The notes under the pieces: model-generated | Seen by the model: the letters and a program-made list of their open reading frames with translations, nothing else | What the model was told of the DNA's origin: nothing | Database searches by the model: none | Made by a program: the position numbers and the translations under genes | Shown here: positions 33,301-47,199 of the stretch, piece by piece | How the letters are laid out: every line of letters starts with the position of its first letter | Position numbering within the stretch: position 1 is the first letter of the stretch | NCBI RefSeq assembly: GCF_026210795.1 | Contig: NC_089449.1 | Location: 1,488,001 to 1,552,000 of the forward strand | Source of the DNA: Rhizophagus irregularis | Lineage: Eukaryota > Glomeromycota > Glomeromycetes > Glomerales > Glomeraceae | Reading direction: 5' to 3' | DNA length: 64,000 nt

Positions 33301-35500
33301 CAATATTAACACGAAAAAGTTTCAATCTTACGCGTATAGATTGTATTACTCACAATGTAATGTTTATAATGTTTATTAACTAATTATATTAGATTATATC
33401 ATATTAAAGCGGAAAATGGGACAACCTTATTAAAAGATTATACAATTAAACGATTATACGTTTAAATGATTATACGAATTAAATGATTAAACGACTAAAC
33501 GATTATAAACAAATTGTGATTGGTTATTTGATTACTGCGGTAAGATTGGTATATACGATACAATCGATACATGTAATTATATGAATATATGAATATATTA
33601 TATACATATAAATATATATTTTTTTGATTGTTTACCTTTTACTTACACCTTTCATACTTGATTGTTGATATTGGCTTTTGCTTTGATTGCATTCTACGAT
33701 AATTTCTATTCTACTTTAGTAACACAATGTATTTAGTCAGTATATGATGAAAATGTACGGTTTAAAAAAAAAAAAAAAAAAAAATTTATGCTTTTTTTAT
33801 TATACTGCGGGGAAAGTGAATATTTATCAAATTTATCGGTGTAAAAAATACCGAACTAATTTTGTGGTTATTGGATTTTATTGATAACTTTAAAATGGTC
33901 GTGCATTTTCCGGGGCAATTAACTATGTATACTGCTATCTAAAAAAAAAATGATCATGTACATCACAAAATCTCATTATTTTTTTTTTAAAAAAAGGATT
34001 TAATATTATAATTATTTATTAATGTATTTATTTACTTTTATTAAACTTCCAAATTTATTCTAATTACAATTGTTTTTGCCTTTTGCCAACTTTTTTTATT
34101 TCTTTTTTTGTTTTCAAAGAAATTTTTTTTTTGTGTTATCTTATCTGCATCATTCAATTTTGGTTAAATTAATTTTTGCATATACAGTATGTATGTGATT
34201 TGTAATACGTTAGGTGCTGTATGTAATGTGCACTGATAAACTCAGCAATGACGTTTAGAATCTTTATATGATATGCAAATTGGCTGAATAAAATAAAATA
34301 AATAAATAAATTATATAATTGTAAATTGCTTTAAATTGCTTTAAAGAATAAATAATCATTGTATTATAATTTAGCTTTAGAATTTTACGCATACTGTATA
34401 CTGTATGACTTACTGTGACTTACTTATGCATCAATCCAAATTATTTTTAGTTCTAAAAAGTTTTAAACAATGAGAAGAAGGTCATTTGTCACAAAAAAAA
34501 AAATGTAAAACGAATGTTTTTTTTTTTTTTTTTTGAGCGGGTTTTTTTTTGTTGTTATTTTGTTATTTTTTTTTTGTTATTTTTTTTTTTCTTTTCTTCG
34601 TATTAATATTCATTAAACATTGTTCTAAATTTAATTAATAATTTCTTATGAATGGTTTGTTTTTTTTTTGAAACTGTAAACATTTCGTCGTCAAATAGTA
34701 GAGTCGCAGTAAACATTACAAATTATTAACAATGTAATTCATTGTAAAGAAAAAAAAATAATAATAAATTTCTAACCATCTTATTATTCAAATAACTAAA
34801 AAAGACTAAAAAGAGTAAAGAAGAGGTATAACGAAACAAGTTCAAATATTTGATAATGTGGCGCAAAAAAAGAATTGTGGACTGAAGTGGAAATTTTTTT
34901 TTTTTAAAAAAAAAATAATAATAATAATATTATAAAGTCTTTATTATTTAAACAATTATTTTTTTTATTTTTTTTTTTATTATACAACAAGTTAAAATAT
35001 TTAAAGTTTTGTTCATATATCCAATCATCTCAATTTGACCATTCCAAAAATAGTATGTTGGAGTAAATGATGCGGGGATGAGTTTAGTAAGTTTAGTGTA
35101 CTCTATTTAGTTAGTATGAAAATTTCTTGTTCCAAGTTTATATTTGAAAAAATAGCGAACTAATTTGGGGCTAAAAAGAAAAATAAGCCTATAAAGCCAA
35201 TGTACAAAGTGAAAGATCAATTACATAAATAGTTGTATTACACAAACAAAAAAAAAATTATATATATATATATGTACATATATACATATATATTATATAT
35301 GTTTATTGTGTTATATATGTTTATTGTGTTTATTGTGTTCAAATTTTTTTTGCGGCTAATATATTTATTTATTTTTTTTTTATATTATTATTGTTTTTCT
35401 GCATGCATTTGTTGTTGTGTGACAAAAAAAAATTTTTATTTATTTATTTTCGAAAACTATTATTTTTTCTTTCTTTTAATATTATTTTCTTCTTGAAAGA
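27336..35500. other. Long gene-free stretch rich in homopolymers
   Basis: No supported gene in about 8 kb. Contents are A/T runs of 8-20 bases, T-run/A-run dyads (for example 27526-27555, 29640-29661, 30953-30974, 34890-34915), an ATA/ATG trinucleotide tract (29528-29625), repeated ATGTTTAAAAT units (28926-28982) and TA microsatellites (35258-35300). Short frames here are AT-biased noise. Confidence 0.55.
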
Positions 35501-36501
35501 GAGAAAAATTTTTTTTTTTTTTTTTTGCTTTAATTAATCTTACATTTATTTTCTCTTTTGCAAAAAAAAAAATATACACACATACATAAATATTATAGAA
35601 TACTTTTTTTTTTTTTACTTTTTAATTTACTTTAATATTTCCTCTTTTTAATATCTTGCTTCTTTTACTCGCTCAAAAAAGAAAAAAGAATAAAATAAAC
35701 AAAATAACGAAGAAAGCTTAATAACTTGACCAAGTTTAAAAATTCTTTTTTCTTTCGTAGTTTAAAAAAAAAATATTAAATATTCCTTTTTTTTTAACAA
35801 TAATTCTTTAGATATATTTACAAAAAAAAAAAAAAAAAACCAAACAAACAAAACGCACAGCTACAGCTACAGCGCCAGAACAGAAAAAAAAAAAAAAATT
35901 TTTTTTAAATTGAAGAAAGGGATAAAATAAAAAAAAAAAAATTTTTTTTTTTTTTATATTCATTGTTACTTTAATCTTTTTTTTTTTTTTTTTCTGTTTA
36001 TTAATTTTTTTTTTATTTTATATAATTTATATAATTTATATTTATATATTTAAATATATATATATATATAATAATAATTTATATCAAATTTTTTTTTTAT
36101 TAAAAAAAAAAGTTTTTTTTTTTAATTTGAATTATTCCATTTTTGGTTCAAATCTCATCCAATCGATAACTTTTCAATTGTTTTAAATACGGTTCATAAA
36201 CCCCGCAAACTGTCAAACCACAAGGATTTGAATCCACTTCGGTTTCTTCTTTTTTTTTGTTCTATTATAAAAACAGATTAACGTTCTACTTAACACACTG
36301 GTTTTATCGTAAAAAAAATTTTTTTTATGTTATAAAAATTTTTTTTTTTTAACGAAACAAAAATTATACTTTAGTAATCTTTAGTAATTAAATTTTTTAA
36401 ATTAGACCACACAAAAAAAAAAAAAAAAAAAAGTTTTTATTTATTTATTATTATTTCGAATTTAAAACGAAAAATTAAAAACAAGCGCCGCGCCAATAAC
36501 A
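35500..36501 (+). promoter_or_regulatory. Upstream region of the Sch9-like kinase gene
   Basis: Dense T tracts and A tracts, often 12-20 bases, run up to about 60 bases before the start codon. Poly(dA:dT) upstream regions are common in AT-rich fungal genes and tend to keep nucleosomes away. No specific transcription-factor site could be assigned. The leader just before the ATG is AACAAGCGCCGCGCCAATAA, locally GC-rich and distinct from the surroundings. Confidence 0.35.
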
Positions 36502-38685
36502 ATGGCAGACTTTTTATTAAAACGTATTGCTGAATGGAGTAGCAATAATGCTCCAAAAACGGATAAATACCCGTCACCTCCATCTTCACCTGAACCAAAC
36601 CCCGCAATGTCTCTAAAACAACAATTTTATCAAGACTCTTCTAGAGTCTCCACAAAAACTGGATCTTCTCGTGGATCAGATAATACTTTCGATAACGTTA
36701 CACAGACTCCAATCGCTGGTCGTCTTATAGTTACAATTGTTGAGGGTCAAAAACTTAACGTTAGTAATTATCAATCACGTCCATACTGCGTATGCGAATT
36801 CGAACGTAATGAAGTTGTTACTCGCGAAGCGATGAGAGATAGTGATTTACCTAATCAAAGGGGAAAACCAATGGACTTTTTGGATCTTGTCCGTGCTGCT
36901 ACTTCTCCCGTCTGGAAGCATAAAGCTGTCTTGTAAGTTTTTTAATTAATTATCTTTGAAAATTTTTTTAAAAATTTGGTTAATTTTGATCTAATTTATT
37001 ATTATTATTATAATAATAGCGACGTTGCACGTCTTGATGGTGAAGTACACGTATCCGTTTATGAACGTGTACATAATAATGCTCAATCTGAAAACTTTCT
37101 TGGAATGTTTAAAGTTCAACCACCAAGAAGACCTAATCAAACCATTGATGCTTGGTTCAAGTAAGTAATAATATATTACATACTTACATATATATATATA
37201 TATATATACATACATATATATATATGCAATGAAGTTATTTAATATATTATATACACATATACTTAATATCTTTTATTAACTTTATTAGATTATCACCAAG
37301 AGGTAAAGAAAATGTAACTGGAGAAGTTCGCGTTCAAATCTCTTATGAAAAAATTGAGGTATATATTATATTATTATACTTTTATAAAAATATTTTTTTT
37401 TTCAAAAACATTCATTCAATTGTATTAATATCTTTTTCTTTTTTTAATTTTTTTTTTAATTAGAAATCTCACTTAAAACCTGCTTCATTTGAGATCCTAA
37501 AGTTGATTGGAAAAGGAAACTTTGGCAAGGTTTTCCAAGTCCGTAAAAAGGACACTAATCGTATTTATGCAATGAAAGTTCTTCATAAACAAGATCTAAT
37601 TGAACGTCGAGAGGTAGAACATACATTAGCCGAAAAAAATATTCTTATTCAAGCCGAAGCCTGCCCGTTTTTGGTTGGACTTAAATTCTCATTCCAAACC
37701 CGTTCTCACCTTTACTTGGTTACCGATTTTATGAACGGTGGAGAATTGTTCTTCCATTTACAAAATGAAGTTAGACTTAGCGAAGAACGTGCCAAATTTT
37801 ATGCAGCTGAAATAGTCTTGGCTTTAGAACATTTACATAAATATAACATCGTCTACAGGTAAATTAATTTTTTTTTTAAAAAAATTTTTAATCACATGAT
37901 ATTTCTCCTGTCACGTGACTAACAATTTATTTTTACAATACATTTTTAGGGATCTTAAACCCGAGAATATTTTGCTTGATGCTACTGGTCATATCGCTCT
38001 CTGCGATTTTGGTTTATGTAAAGAAAACCTTGCCACAGGTCAAACAACAAACACCTTCTGTGGTACCTCAGAATATCTTGCACCCGAAGTCTTAGCAGAA
38101 TGTGGATACGGTAAATCTGTTGACTGGTGGAGTTTAGGAATTTTATTTTATGAAATGATTGCCGGTTTCAGTCCATTCTATACAAATGATACTCAACTCA
38201 TGTATCGAAGAATCTTATTCGGAAAACTTAAATTCCCCAAAGGTTTCTTCAGTGATGATGCAAAGAGCTTAATCAAAGGTCTTTTAGCTCGTAATCCACA
38301 TAGTAGACTCGGTTCACAAAATGATGCAGAAGAAATCAAAAATCACCCATTCTTCGCCAATGTTGATTGGGACGCATTGTACCGAAAACAAGTCTCACCA
38401 CCTTTCAAACCAAATGTATCATCTGATGATGATGTTTCATGTTTCGATCCTGCTTTCACTGAAGAAGAGACTGGTATGGACTGGCCTGTATCCAGAAATG
38501 TAAGCAAAAATGGTACAAATGTCTCAGTAAATAGCGAAATCAATGATGCCTTTGGCGGTTTCACATATTCTGGAGAATCAACAACTCACAGCGGTATTAC
38601 TTCACTTGGGTGTGGATTTGAGGTTCCAGATCAAAATACTTCCTCCGGTGCTGGTAATTGGAGACTAGATGACTTGAGGTGTTAA
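36502..38685 (+). CDS. sch9: AGC-family protein kinase with N-terminal C2 domain (Sch9-like)
   Basis: Five exons: 36502-36932, 37020-37160, 37289-37358, 37464-37858 and 37950-38685, joined in frame to 590 residues. Residues about 72-211 form a C2 domain (GRLIVTIVEGQKL ... GEVHVSVYERV). The kinase domain starts about 223 with GKGNFGKV (231-237) and catalytic Lys252. YRDLKPEN has its Arg codon split by intron 4, DFG is 365-367, and the activation-loop Thr is 381 in TFCGTSEYLAPE. The AGC tail has FDPAFT (511-516) and a hydrophobic motif FGGFTY with Thr551. C2 plus AGC kinase plus a phosphorylatable hydrophobic motif is the layout of fungal Sch9/Sck kinases, TORC1-controlled regulators of growth and nutrient response. 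S. cerevisiae Sch9 is longer, mainly at the N-terminus. The start at 36502 precedes a conserved-looking Ser/Pro-rich N-terminus. Orthology within the Sch9/Sck/Ypk group is likely, not proven. Confidence 0.93.
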
Positions 38686-41600
38686 ACACTCTTACTCTCT
38701 ACAAAAAAAAAAATTATTTTAGAATCAAAAAATAACATTTGTCGTTAAAAAAAAAACGACTCAAAATTTGAAATATATATTTATAATTGAACATTGTAAT
38801 ATATTCTCCTTTTTCTTTTCTTTTTCTTTTTTTTTCCCCGAACTTTTGTGTAAAAAATTCTTTTCTATTTCTTTTTTTTTAAAATCGACTACCTCTAATA
38901 CCTTTCTTTAATTACTCTCTTCTTAAAATTATATGTTCGTTTCCTCATATTGTGGTAACGAAAAAAAAAAAAATTAAGATTTACAAAGTAAGGTCCTTAT
39001 CATGTTATATTTTTCTTTTTTTGAGAGTTGGCACTTTCCTAAATTAGTGTTAACTCAAAAAAGGGAAGAAAAAAAAACTTGTTTAAAGCCTTCCTTAACA
39101 ACATTAAGATCCAAAAAAATTATGAACTTTTTATTTTTTTTTTTACTCTTTTATGTACAGTCGATTTTTATTTCCACTTTTTTATGTGGAGTCTCCTTTC
39201 CTTCATACCTTTTGTATTAGGAAAACAAAATGTATATATGTTGTTTTAGTATATATTATATGCGGCGGGGTGAAATAATCTCTTAATTTCTGGAACTCTT
39301 GAACTAACGACCTTCAACAACAATCTTGGAATATACCTGCAGAATATTCTTTGGTTTTGTTCTTTTTCACCTTTGTTCAACAAAAAAAAAACCTTGTGAA
39401 TTTCTCCTTTTCCTATTATACCGGTACATATATTTGATATATATTTACTAAGGTTTCCTTTCTCTTAATGACAAAAAAACAAATTTTCTTTAATTATTTT
39501 TCGGGGATACTTTTTAACTTGGGAAAAAAAAAAATTTCTTTTTTTTCTTCTTTTTTTTTTTGATAATAGCAATCTTTTTTTTTTGCTATTATTTATAGAG
39601 GAGGAAATTTGGATAGATTACGCGAAAGAATAATTTTTTTTTTTGATGAAATTTTTTTTTCTTTTATATTTATTATCCAACTTTCATCACTTTCAAAAAT
39701 AATGAACATTTTTTTTTTCATGTATTTTATCCAAATTTCTTTATTTTTTTTCTCTTCTTTTTTTTTTTCCCTTTACACAGTATAATTCGTTAAAATTAGT
39801 TCCGTCCAACTTTTTATGAAATTTAATTTTCCCCCTTTTTTTTTAAAACTTTTTTTTTTCCTTTTTTTTTCAAGAAAAATTGAAAAAATTCTAAGGTACC
39901 ATAATTTCACCTTGGAAAGAAAAAAAAAATCTTTTTAAAAAATGCGAGAAGAAAAAAGTTTTTTTAAATTAAAGGGGGGTTTTTTTTTTTTGGGTCCGGG
40001 AAAAAAGTGTGTGTGTGTGTATAAAATCAAAACAAAAAAATTTTAAAAAATACCAAAAAAAAAAATCTTTTATAAAAACAAAAAATGTACATTAGTTTTT
40101 TTTCTTAGTTAGTTTATGTTAATTTTTTTTGTATAAAAAAAAAAAAAAAAAAAAATACAACAAAAATGTAATTTCTCTCTCTTCTTCTCTTCTTTTACTA
40201 CTTTTTTTTTTTTTTTAGTCCTTCGAAAAAAAAAATTCATTCAAAATTATATATATTTAGTATTTTTTTTTTTTTCTCTTCTACTTTTTTTTCTATATTT
40301 TTCCTTTTTCTTTTTTTAGACAAAATTTTTTTTTTCAAATACCAAAAAAAAAATAAAGATTAAGATTTCTTGCAAGAAATTATCTATATATAAAAAAAAA
40401 ATCGAAAAGTTTTCCAAGTGATTTAAGTGATTTTTAGTGAATTTTTTAGTGTTTAAAGCAGTAAAATCAGTAAAGAAACGCATAGAATGCCTAGAACGCC
40501 TAGAATGTCTTTTATAAGTGCTTTAAAGACGACTTTAAAACGAAAAAAAAATGTTAGTAAAGCGAAAAAAAAAACGATAATAAAAAGTGTTTGTGTAAAA
40601 AAAAAAGTAAAAAACGCGAAAGAAAAGCTTTAATTTTTTATATTTTTCAAAGTTTTTCAAGTTCTTTCGCGTAAAAAAAAAAGCGAAACTTGTTTTGTTA
40701 ATAACCGAAGAAAACGTGTCAAATTACGACTTAAAGAAACAATGTACAATTTCCCTAACGAAATTTTCAAAGATCATGAAGAAACTTGTAGATCAATTGC
40801 GTTTCAAAATTGTGTGGCGCAAGTTCAACTGAATTACTCCGCGTTTAAATAATGTAACTTGAGTTGTTTTTTTAAAAACGTGGAGATCGAACGCTGATAA
40901 TGTCTGATTCATCTCACGATTCAACGAAGACTTTATTTTTGATCTTTAATACAGTTTTTTTTTTTGTGGAGTTCACGTGGTAAAACGAGATAAGATATAA
41001 AGAGAATACATATATATGTATATATATACATATATGATAATGTGAACTCAGCGAATACTCAGAGCAAATTTTATTAAAAAAAAAAATGGAAATTTTAATT
41101 AATTTTATCATTCCACATTATCTATTTTTTTTTTAAAAAAGAAAAATTTTTTTTTGTGGAGAAAAAATCAAGATCTTAAATTTTTATGAATCAAAAATTA
41201 AATCATTATTATAAATTATTAATAAATTTCCCCACAAATTTCTAAACACATAAATTTTTATGTCTTAAATGAATGAAAAAGAGTAAATAAAGATCTTCCA
41301 TATTATCTATCTTTGCACAGACATTGATCCGATATTTTAAGATCAGTTGAATGAGTTGAAACGTAACCGTGCGCACACTTTGTTTTGAGGAGTTTAATGC
41401 ACTTCCTTTGTTTTTTTTTTTTTTCTCCAAAAAAAAAAAACCTCCGCATTTTTTTCAAACACATAAAATGTAAAATGATCGAGATTATGACAATGAATTA
41501 TTTTTAGACATTTGTGCCTAACCTGCCTAACCAATAATATCGATTAAAGACAGGTTTATTATCTTGTATTTATTTTATTTATAATATACACATATATATA

Positions 41601-43520
41601 TATATATATAAAAGGTCGGTATTTATTTTATTCAAAAAAAATCAAAAAAAAAAAAAAAATTCTTAAAGGAATAAAATAATAAATTAGAAAAAATTTTCCT
41701 TAAGAAGAATGATAAAGATTTTTTTTTTGTAATAGATAAAAAAATTTTTTTTTTTTTTTTTACCAACCAATTATCTGATAATCAATGAACATTAATTCCA
41801 TATAAAAAAAAAACCTGGAAAAAAAATAAACTTTTTTTGGCATATTTTTTTTTTTTTTGGTATGTATATATATATCGATCATAAGCATATTTATTTGTTT
41901 ACCTTTTTCTTTTTTAAAAAAAAAATTGATTATTTAAGAACAAAAGGTAAAAAAATATTTTGATATTTAAAATAATTTTTTAAATCATTTTATCATTTTA
42001 TCATTTCATTTATAAAAAAAATATTGGATATAAATACGGTAATAACGGTATAAAAACGAGTAACCAAAAATATAACCAATAATATTTATTCGTAGTAAGT
42101 CCACTTAAAATTCATTACACGTCATCGTGAAACATTTCAAGTAAGAAAACAGGTTATATTACATAATATCACGAAAGAAAATGTTATTAAATCTTTAATC
42201 GTTCAAATCAATTCATTAAATATTAATTAACACGTTAAAAAAATTAAATCGATGAAAAAAAAATGTAAAAAATAAAAATAAATTTTATTTATTTATTTTT
42301 TACGTTTAATTTTTTTTACCTAGTTATATATATAAATATATATTATAGGTTTTTTCTATAGGTTTTTCCAATAATGGTATTTTTTAATAACACGTTTTTT
42401 TTATATTTTAAAATACGAACAATATAAAAAAACATCATATTACACAAAAAAAGCATTATATAATGATGCATAATAATATTCCTGAGTGAAAATTTTAAAA
42501 AGAGATAATTGTGGAGAAATGAAAAATGTGGGGGAAAATCGTGTTGCGGGGATATTTTTTTCAAAGAAAAAAAAAATAATAATGGACAAAAAAACGATCT
42601 GAATCTTGCACTACCTAAATTTAATTTTTTTTTATCATATATATATATATTATTTTTTTTTTTAAACAATGGCAATTGTAAGAAAATGGTAATTTGTGGG
42701 GAAGAAAATTGGTGGAGTACTTTTGTTTGTTTTACAAAAATAATTTTAAAGTTAATGGTATAACCTAGTTTATATATTCATTATAAAATAATTAGGGTTA
42801 ATTAAATTTTTTTTATTATTATTACATTATTTATTATATGTATATTATAATAATATATATATATAATATATATAATATGTATTGTGTATAAAAAAAAAAA
42901 AATACAAAATACTATTAATAATTATAAAAGTTGAAAAAAGATTTTTCAAAATTTTGGCTGAAATTTCGAATCAAATTTTACCAAAATGTTTTTGAAAATG
43001 GAAAGAAATACAAATTAAATAAATAAAACAAATTAAATAAAAAAATAATGTTCAATAAATTTTATTAAATTTTAAAAAATTTTATTTACAAGTTATAACA
43101 GTTATAACAGTTATAATAAAAAAAAAAAAATTTTTTTTATTATTTGTTTTATTATTTTATTAATTTTTTTTATTATTTTTAACAGTTAACAGTTAACAAA
43201 ATTTGTATTTTTCACTTAAAAAAATAAATAACATTATTATAAAAATATTAATAAAATTATGTAAATTGATAAAATGAATAAATTCTTAACAAAATTTTAA
43301 CTGGTCAAAGAAGAATATAACAAATTCATTAAATTTCTTTTGGTAAAAGTTAATAACATATCGTAGGTTCGCTATCGACTAAACATTGGTTTAAAATTCT
43401 TTGGCACGTATTACATGTATTAATACATATTAATAAAAATTTCTTCACTTTAACATATTAATACAATTTGTGTTATTAACTATTAACCCAAATGTTGGGG
43501 AGCATGAAAAATTTAATTAA
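38686..43520. other. 3' flank and gene-free homopolymer-rich stretch
   Basis: Long T, A and TC runs and a GT microsatellite (40009-40021). No supported gene. One short plus-strand frame around 40640-40852, ending MYNFPNEIFKDHEETCRSIA then FQNCVAQVQLNYSAFK and TAA, is less AT-biased than its surroundings. It could be an exon remnant or a small ORF, but nothing else supports it. Confidence 0.45.
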
Positions 43521-43526
43521 AAGTTC

Positions 43527-43632
43527 ATTATGACTGTAGTTGACTCTAGTTGACTGTAGTTGACCGTAGTCATTCAAGTCATTTGGCTCATTTAGCTCAT
43601 TTGGCTCATTTGGCTCGTTTGGCTCGTTCTAA
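43527..43632. repeat. Two adjoining minisatellites
   Basis: GTAGTTGACT-type 10-bp units (four) at 43533-43572 pass directly into 10-bp CATTTGGCTC/CGTTTGGCTC units (about six) to 43627. The change of unit without a gap is unusual but small. Confidence 0.65.
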
Positions 43633-46600
43633 CAAAAATTTTCACATTATAAAAATTAATAAAATTCTTTATTCTTTGTTATGTATCATTTTATTTATAA
43701 CAATTCATTCAGGATTCATTTAAATATTTTTATTTTATTTAATTTTTTTTTTTACGAAGGTGATTTTAGTCCTTTATATATTTATTATATATCGTATGAT
43801 AATAATACGTTATAATGCTTGGGCATAAAGAAAAGAAAGAAAGAAAATTTTAAAGAAAGAAATAATGAAATATTCTAAAACAAGACAAAATCACAAAGAA
43901 TAACAAAAAATTTCTGTAAGGAAATGTGAAGTATATGCTTAAGTATTATGTATGAATGTGCTTATAATGCCTAGAGAAGGTAATTTTCACCGATTATCTT
44001 GATTGATAAATTTGTATTATGATAATAAGTACGCTATGCTTTTTAACGCCACGCATAAAAACACATAATTATAATTACCTGTTTAAAAAAAAAAGAAAAA
44101 AAAAATCTGGGGTTAAATTGTATTCTTTCTTTTTTTTTTTTAAAAAAAAAAAACTCCATTTCTACTAAAAACATCGTCAAGTTTAAAAAAAAAAAAATTC
44201 CCCGGATTTTTTAACTTACATTTCGTTTAAAACATTGTCAAAAGTTTTTTTTTACTAAAGGTCATTTAAGAATTGATTGTAATACATGCATTTCCAGTCT
44301 TTGTATTACTATTTATTATTTATTTACTATCGGGTGAAAAAAAGAATTTACAATAAATATAATAAATTGGGAATGACCTCATTTTTAAAAGTAAAAAGTA
44401 AACAAGTTATAATTATATCATACATGATTATATATTATATGTAATATATTAAACGCGTATTGTAAATATTGTAAAATATTGTAAATATTGTTAAATTACG
44501 GCATAATAAGCATAATAATAAGCATAATAAATAAGTATACTGTAAAAAAAAATTATTTTTTTTTTACAAATTTGAATCAATTCAATTCAAAATATTTAAA
44601 TAATAATAAATAAAAAAAACCTGTAATTTCCTGTTTATTTTATTCCATTTTTTTATTAAAAAAGTATGTTCCTATATGTAAAACATGCAAAAAAATATTT
44701 TGGTCATATGATAAAAGTATGTTGGCGAAAAAAAAAATAAGCCAATATCTTTAATTGGTAAAAATGTTCATATCGAAATAATGGAATAACTTGGATTAAT
44801 TATAAATTGTACAGCAAAAAAAAGGTCAAGTGATTAGGTTATTACTTTTTTAACAAAGTTTAAGCAGTGTAATTACATTGATCTATTGAAAATAGTAAAC
44901 GCCAAAAATAATTTTAATTATAATAAAATGAATAAAACGCGTAATTTTTCTATTGTTTATAATAAGCCATTGTTAATTAATAAAATGCTAGAGAATAATA
45001 AGATTAGTTTAAATGTAATGTAAGTAAAAAAACGCCAAAGAGAAAAAAAGAAAAAAGTTGTTGGGGATAAAAACCAAGTTATCCCTGAGTTATTTTATTC
45101 TGAGAATGAAAGAACCGAGTCAAAATAATTCCGAATATTAAAAATATTGTCGGAATTGTTTTAAAGTTGAACTTTAGTTAACTTTTTATATACACAATGC
45201 GCACAATGCGAGATCATGTTTGAGCTTCCTTTACTTTTCCTTGGTATAGTTAAATTACTTGGATTTTATTTTTAAAAATGTCATTTTTGGTCTCATTCAA
45301 TTATGTTTAGTTTCAAATTCTGCAAACTTTGAGTGAAACAATGAAAAAAAAATAAATAAATAAATAAATTTACCGATAACCGTTTTCCGAATTTTTTTTT
45401 TTTTTTAAAACAATCTAAACGCGTTTAATAACAATATAAATTCTTTTATACATTACATTACCTTAATGGATTACTAAAAATGTCTTCAATTAAGTAATAA
45501 GGCGCGTCTTGGAGTTTTTATTTACAAATAAGTAAGATAAGGGAAAGATCTTTTATATCTTTTTATTACCTTTTTTGAGTTCTTTAAATGTTTAGTTTTG
45601 TTTTATTTTTGGCGTGAGATTTGTTTTTTTAATAACAAAGAATTTATAATTTTTTGCCTACTTTTGCCTACTTTTGCCTACTTTTTCTACTTAAAAATAT
45701 TATTAATTAAATAATAATAATAATAATTCAAAATATTATTATTTATTATTTTCTTTTTTTCTTCTTTTTCTTCTTTTTTTTTTTCACTTTTCACTTTCCA
45801 TTTTTCATTTTCTATTTTCCATGTTTCCATGTTTCCATTTTTCATTCCATTTTTCATGTTTCCATTTTTTCATATTTCCATTTTTTTCATGTTTCAATAT
45901 GTTTAAATCATACAATTCGCGTTTGTTTTATTAATTAATCATTATACAATTTCTAAAACGAATTATGCATTATGATTTATGAATAGGGCCCAAAAAAGAA
46001 AAATTATGATTCAAAAAAACCTTAATTTTTTTTAAAACTTTGACTATTTCCACTTTTTTATTCAATATAAAAACAAATATGATCTTATTGTACTTTTACA
46101 ATAAATCCGAATTTTATTTAGTCAAAAAAAATTATTAATTATTAATTATCAAATCTCTTTTTTTCTATTAAATCTATACTAGGTATTCTACTATTTTTTT
46201 TTTTTCTTTTGGTCGAAAAATCTATCCAATCAAATTTTTAAATGCAACACTACGCCAATATATCTTAATTAGAAGTATCATTTTTATTCCCATTGTTAAG
46301 AGCAAAAAAAATTTTTTTTTTTTTCACTTAAATATTTGTGGCTCAAAAAAAAAAAAAAATTCCTGTGAAAAAAAAAAATTTTAAGATAAATAAATAAATA
46401 AATAAGTAAAATTTAAATTAAAGCTATTGTCTAACGTTTTTTTTTCGTCATCAATCACGTGATGTTACATAAATATTTTCCCAAACCTTCGAATTTAAAC
46501 TGGTTTTGAGAGTTGTATTCAATACATTAATAAGATGTAAATGAACCATGAGGTTACTAATTTGGTGTAATGCATAAAACATATCCACAATTAAAAATTT

Positions 46601-46700
46601 CATGTTTCAAATGAATAAATGAATTAAACAATTGAACTATTGAACTGACTTTGAAGGACTTGTAAGTTAAAGTATTCAACAAAGTATATTGAATGATGAG
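43633..46700. other. Gene-free AT-rich stretch with simple repeats
   Basis: No gene seen. Contains three TTTTGCCTAC units (45653-45682), TTTCCATGTTTCCATTTTTC-type tracts (45785-45900) and T-run/A-run dyads (44128-44152, 45390-45410). Confidence 0.5.
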
Positions 46701-46717
46701 ATTTTATGATCGCGTTA

Positions 46718-47172
46718 TCGATATTATCGGCTATTATCGGCATTATAGGTATTATCGATATTATTGGTATTGGTATTATTGTCATTATCGTTACTATAGG
46801 TAAAATTGGTATTGGTATTATTGGCATTATCGTTACTATAGGTAAAATTGGTTATCGGTATTATAGGTATTATCGATATTATTGGTATTATTGGTATTAT
46901 CGATATTATTAGTATCGATATTATCGATATTATTAGTATCGATATTATCGATATTATTGGTATTATTGGTATTATCGATATTATTAGTATCGATATTATC
47001 GATATTATTGATATTATTGATATTATTGATATTATTGGGATTATTGGTATTATCGATATTATTAGTATCGATATCATTGATATTATTGGTATTATTAGTA
47101 TTATCGATATTATTGGTATTATCGATATTATTGGTATTATCGATATTATTGGTATTATTGATATTATTGGTT
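46718..47172. repeat. Minisatellite, 450 bp, 9-15-bp ATTATxGGTATT/ATCGATATT units
   Basis: About 40 short units built from ATTATTGGT, ATTATCGAT and ATTAGTATCGAT. Because unit lengths are multiples of three and lack stops, frames on both strands stay open for 70-155 codons and translate as Ile-Ile-Gly/Asp or Asn-Asn-Ile-Asp repeats. These are not credible genes. Many TATCGATA palindromes are present. A CATC/CATT tetranucleotide run follows at 47174-47199. Confidence 0.85.
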
Positions 47173-47199
47173 TGCATCCATCCATCTATCCATCCATTA

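Noticed and set aside
42343..42763. Opposing frames of 84-110 codons
   Set aside because: Lys/Asn/Phe/Tyr-rich translations of AT runs, mutually overlapping, with no splice context.
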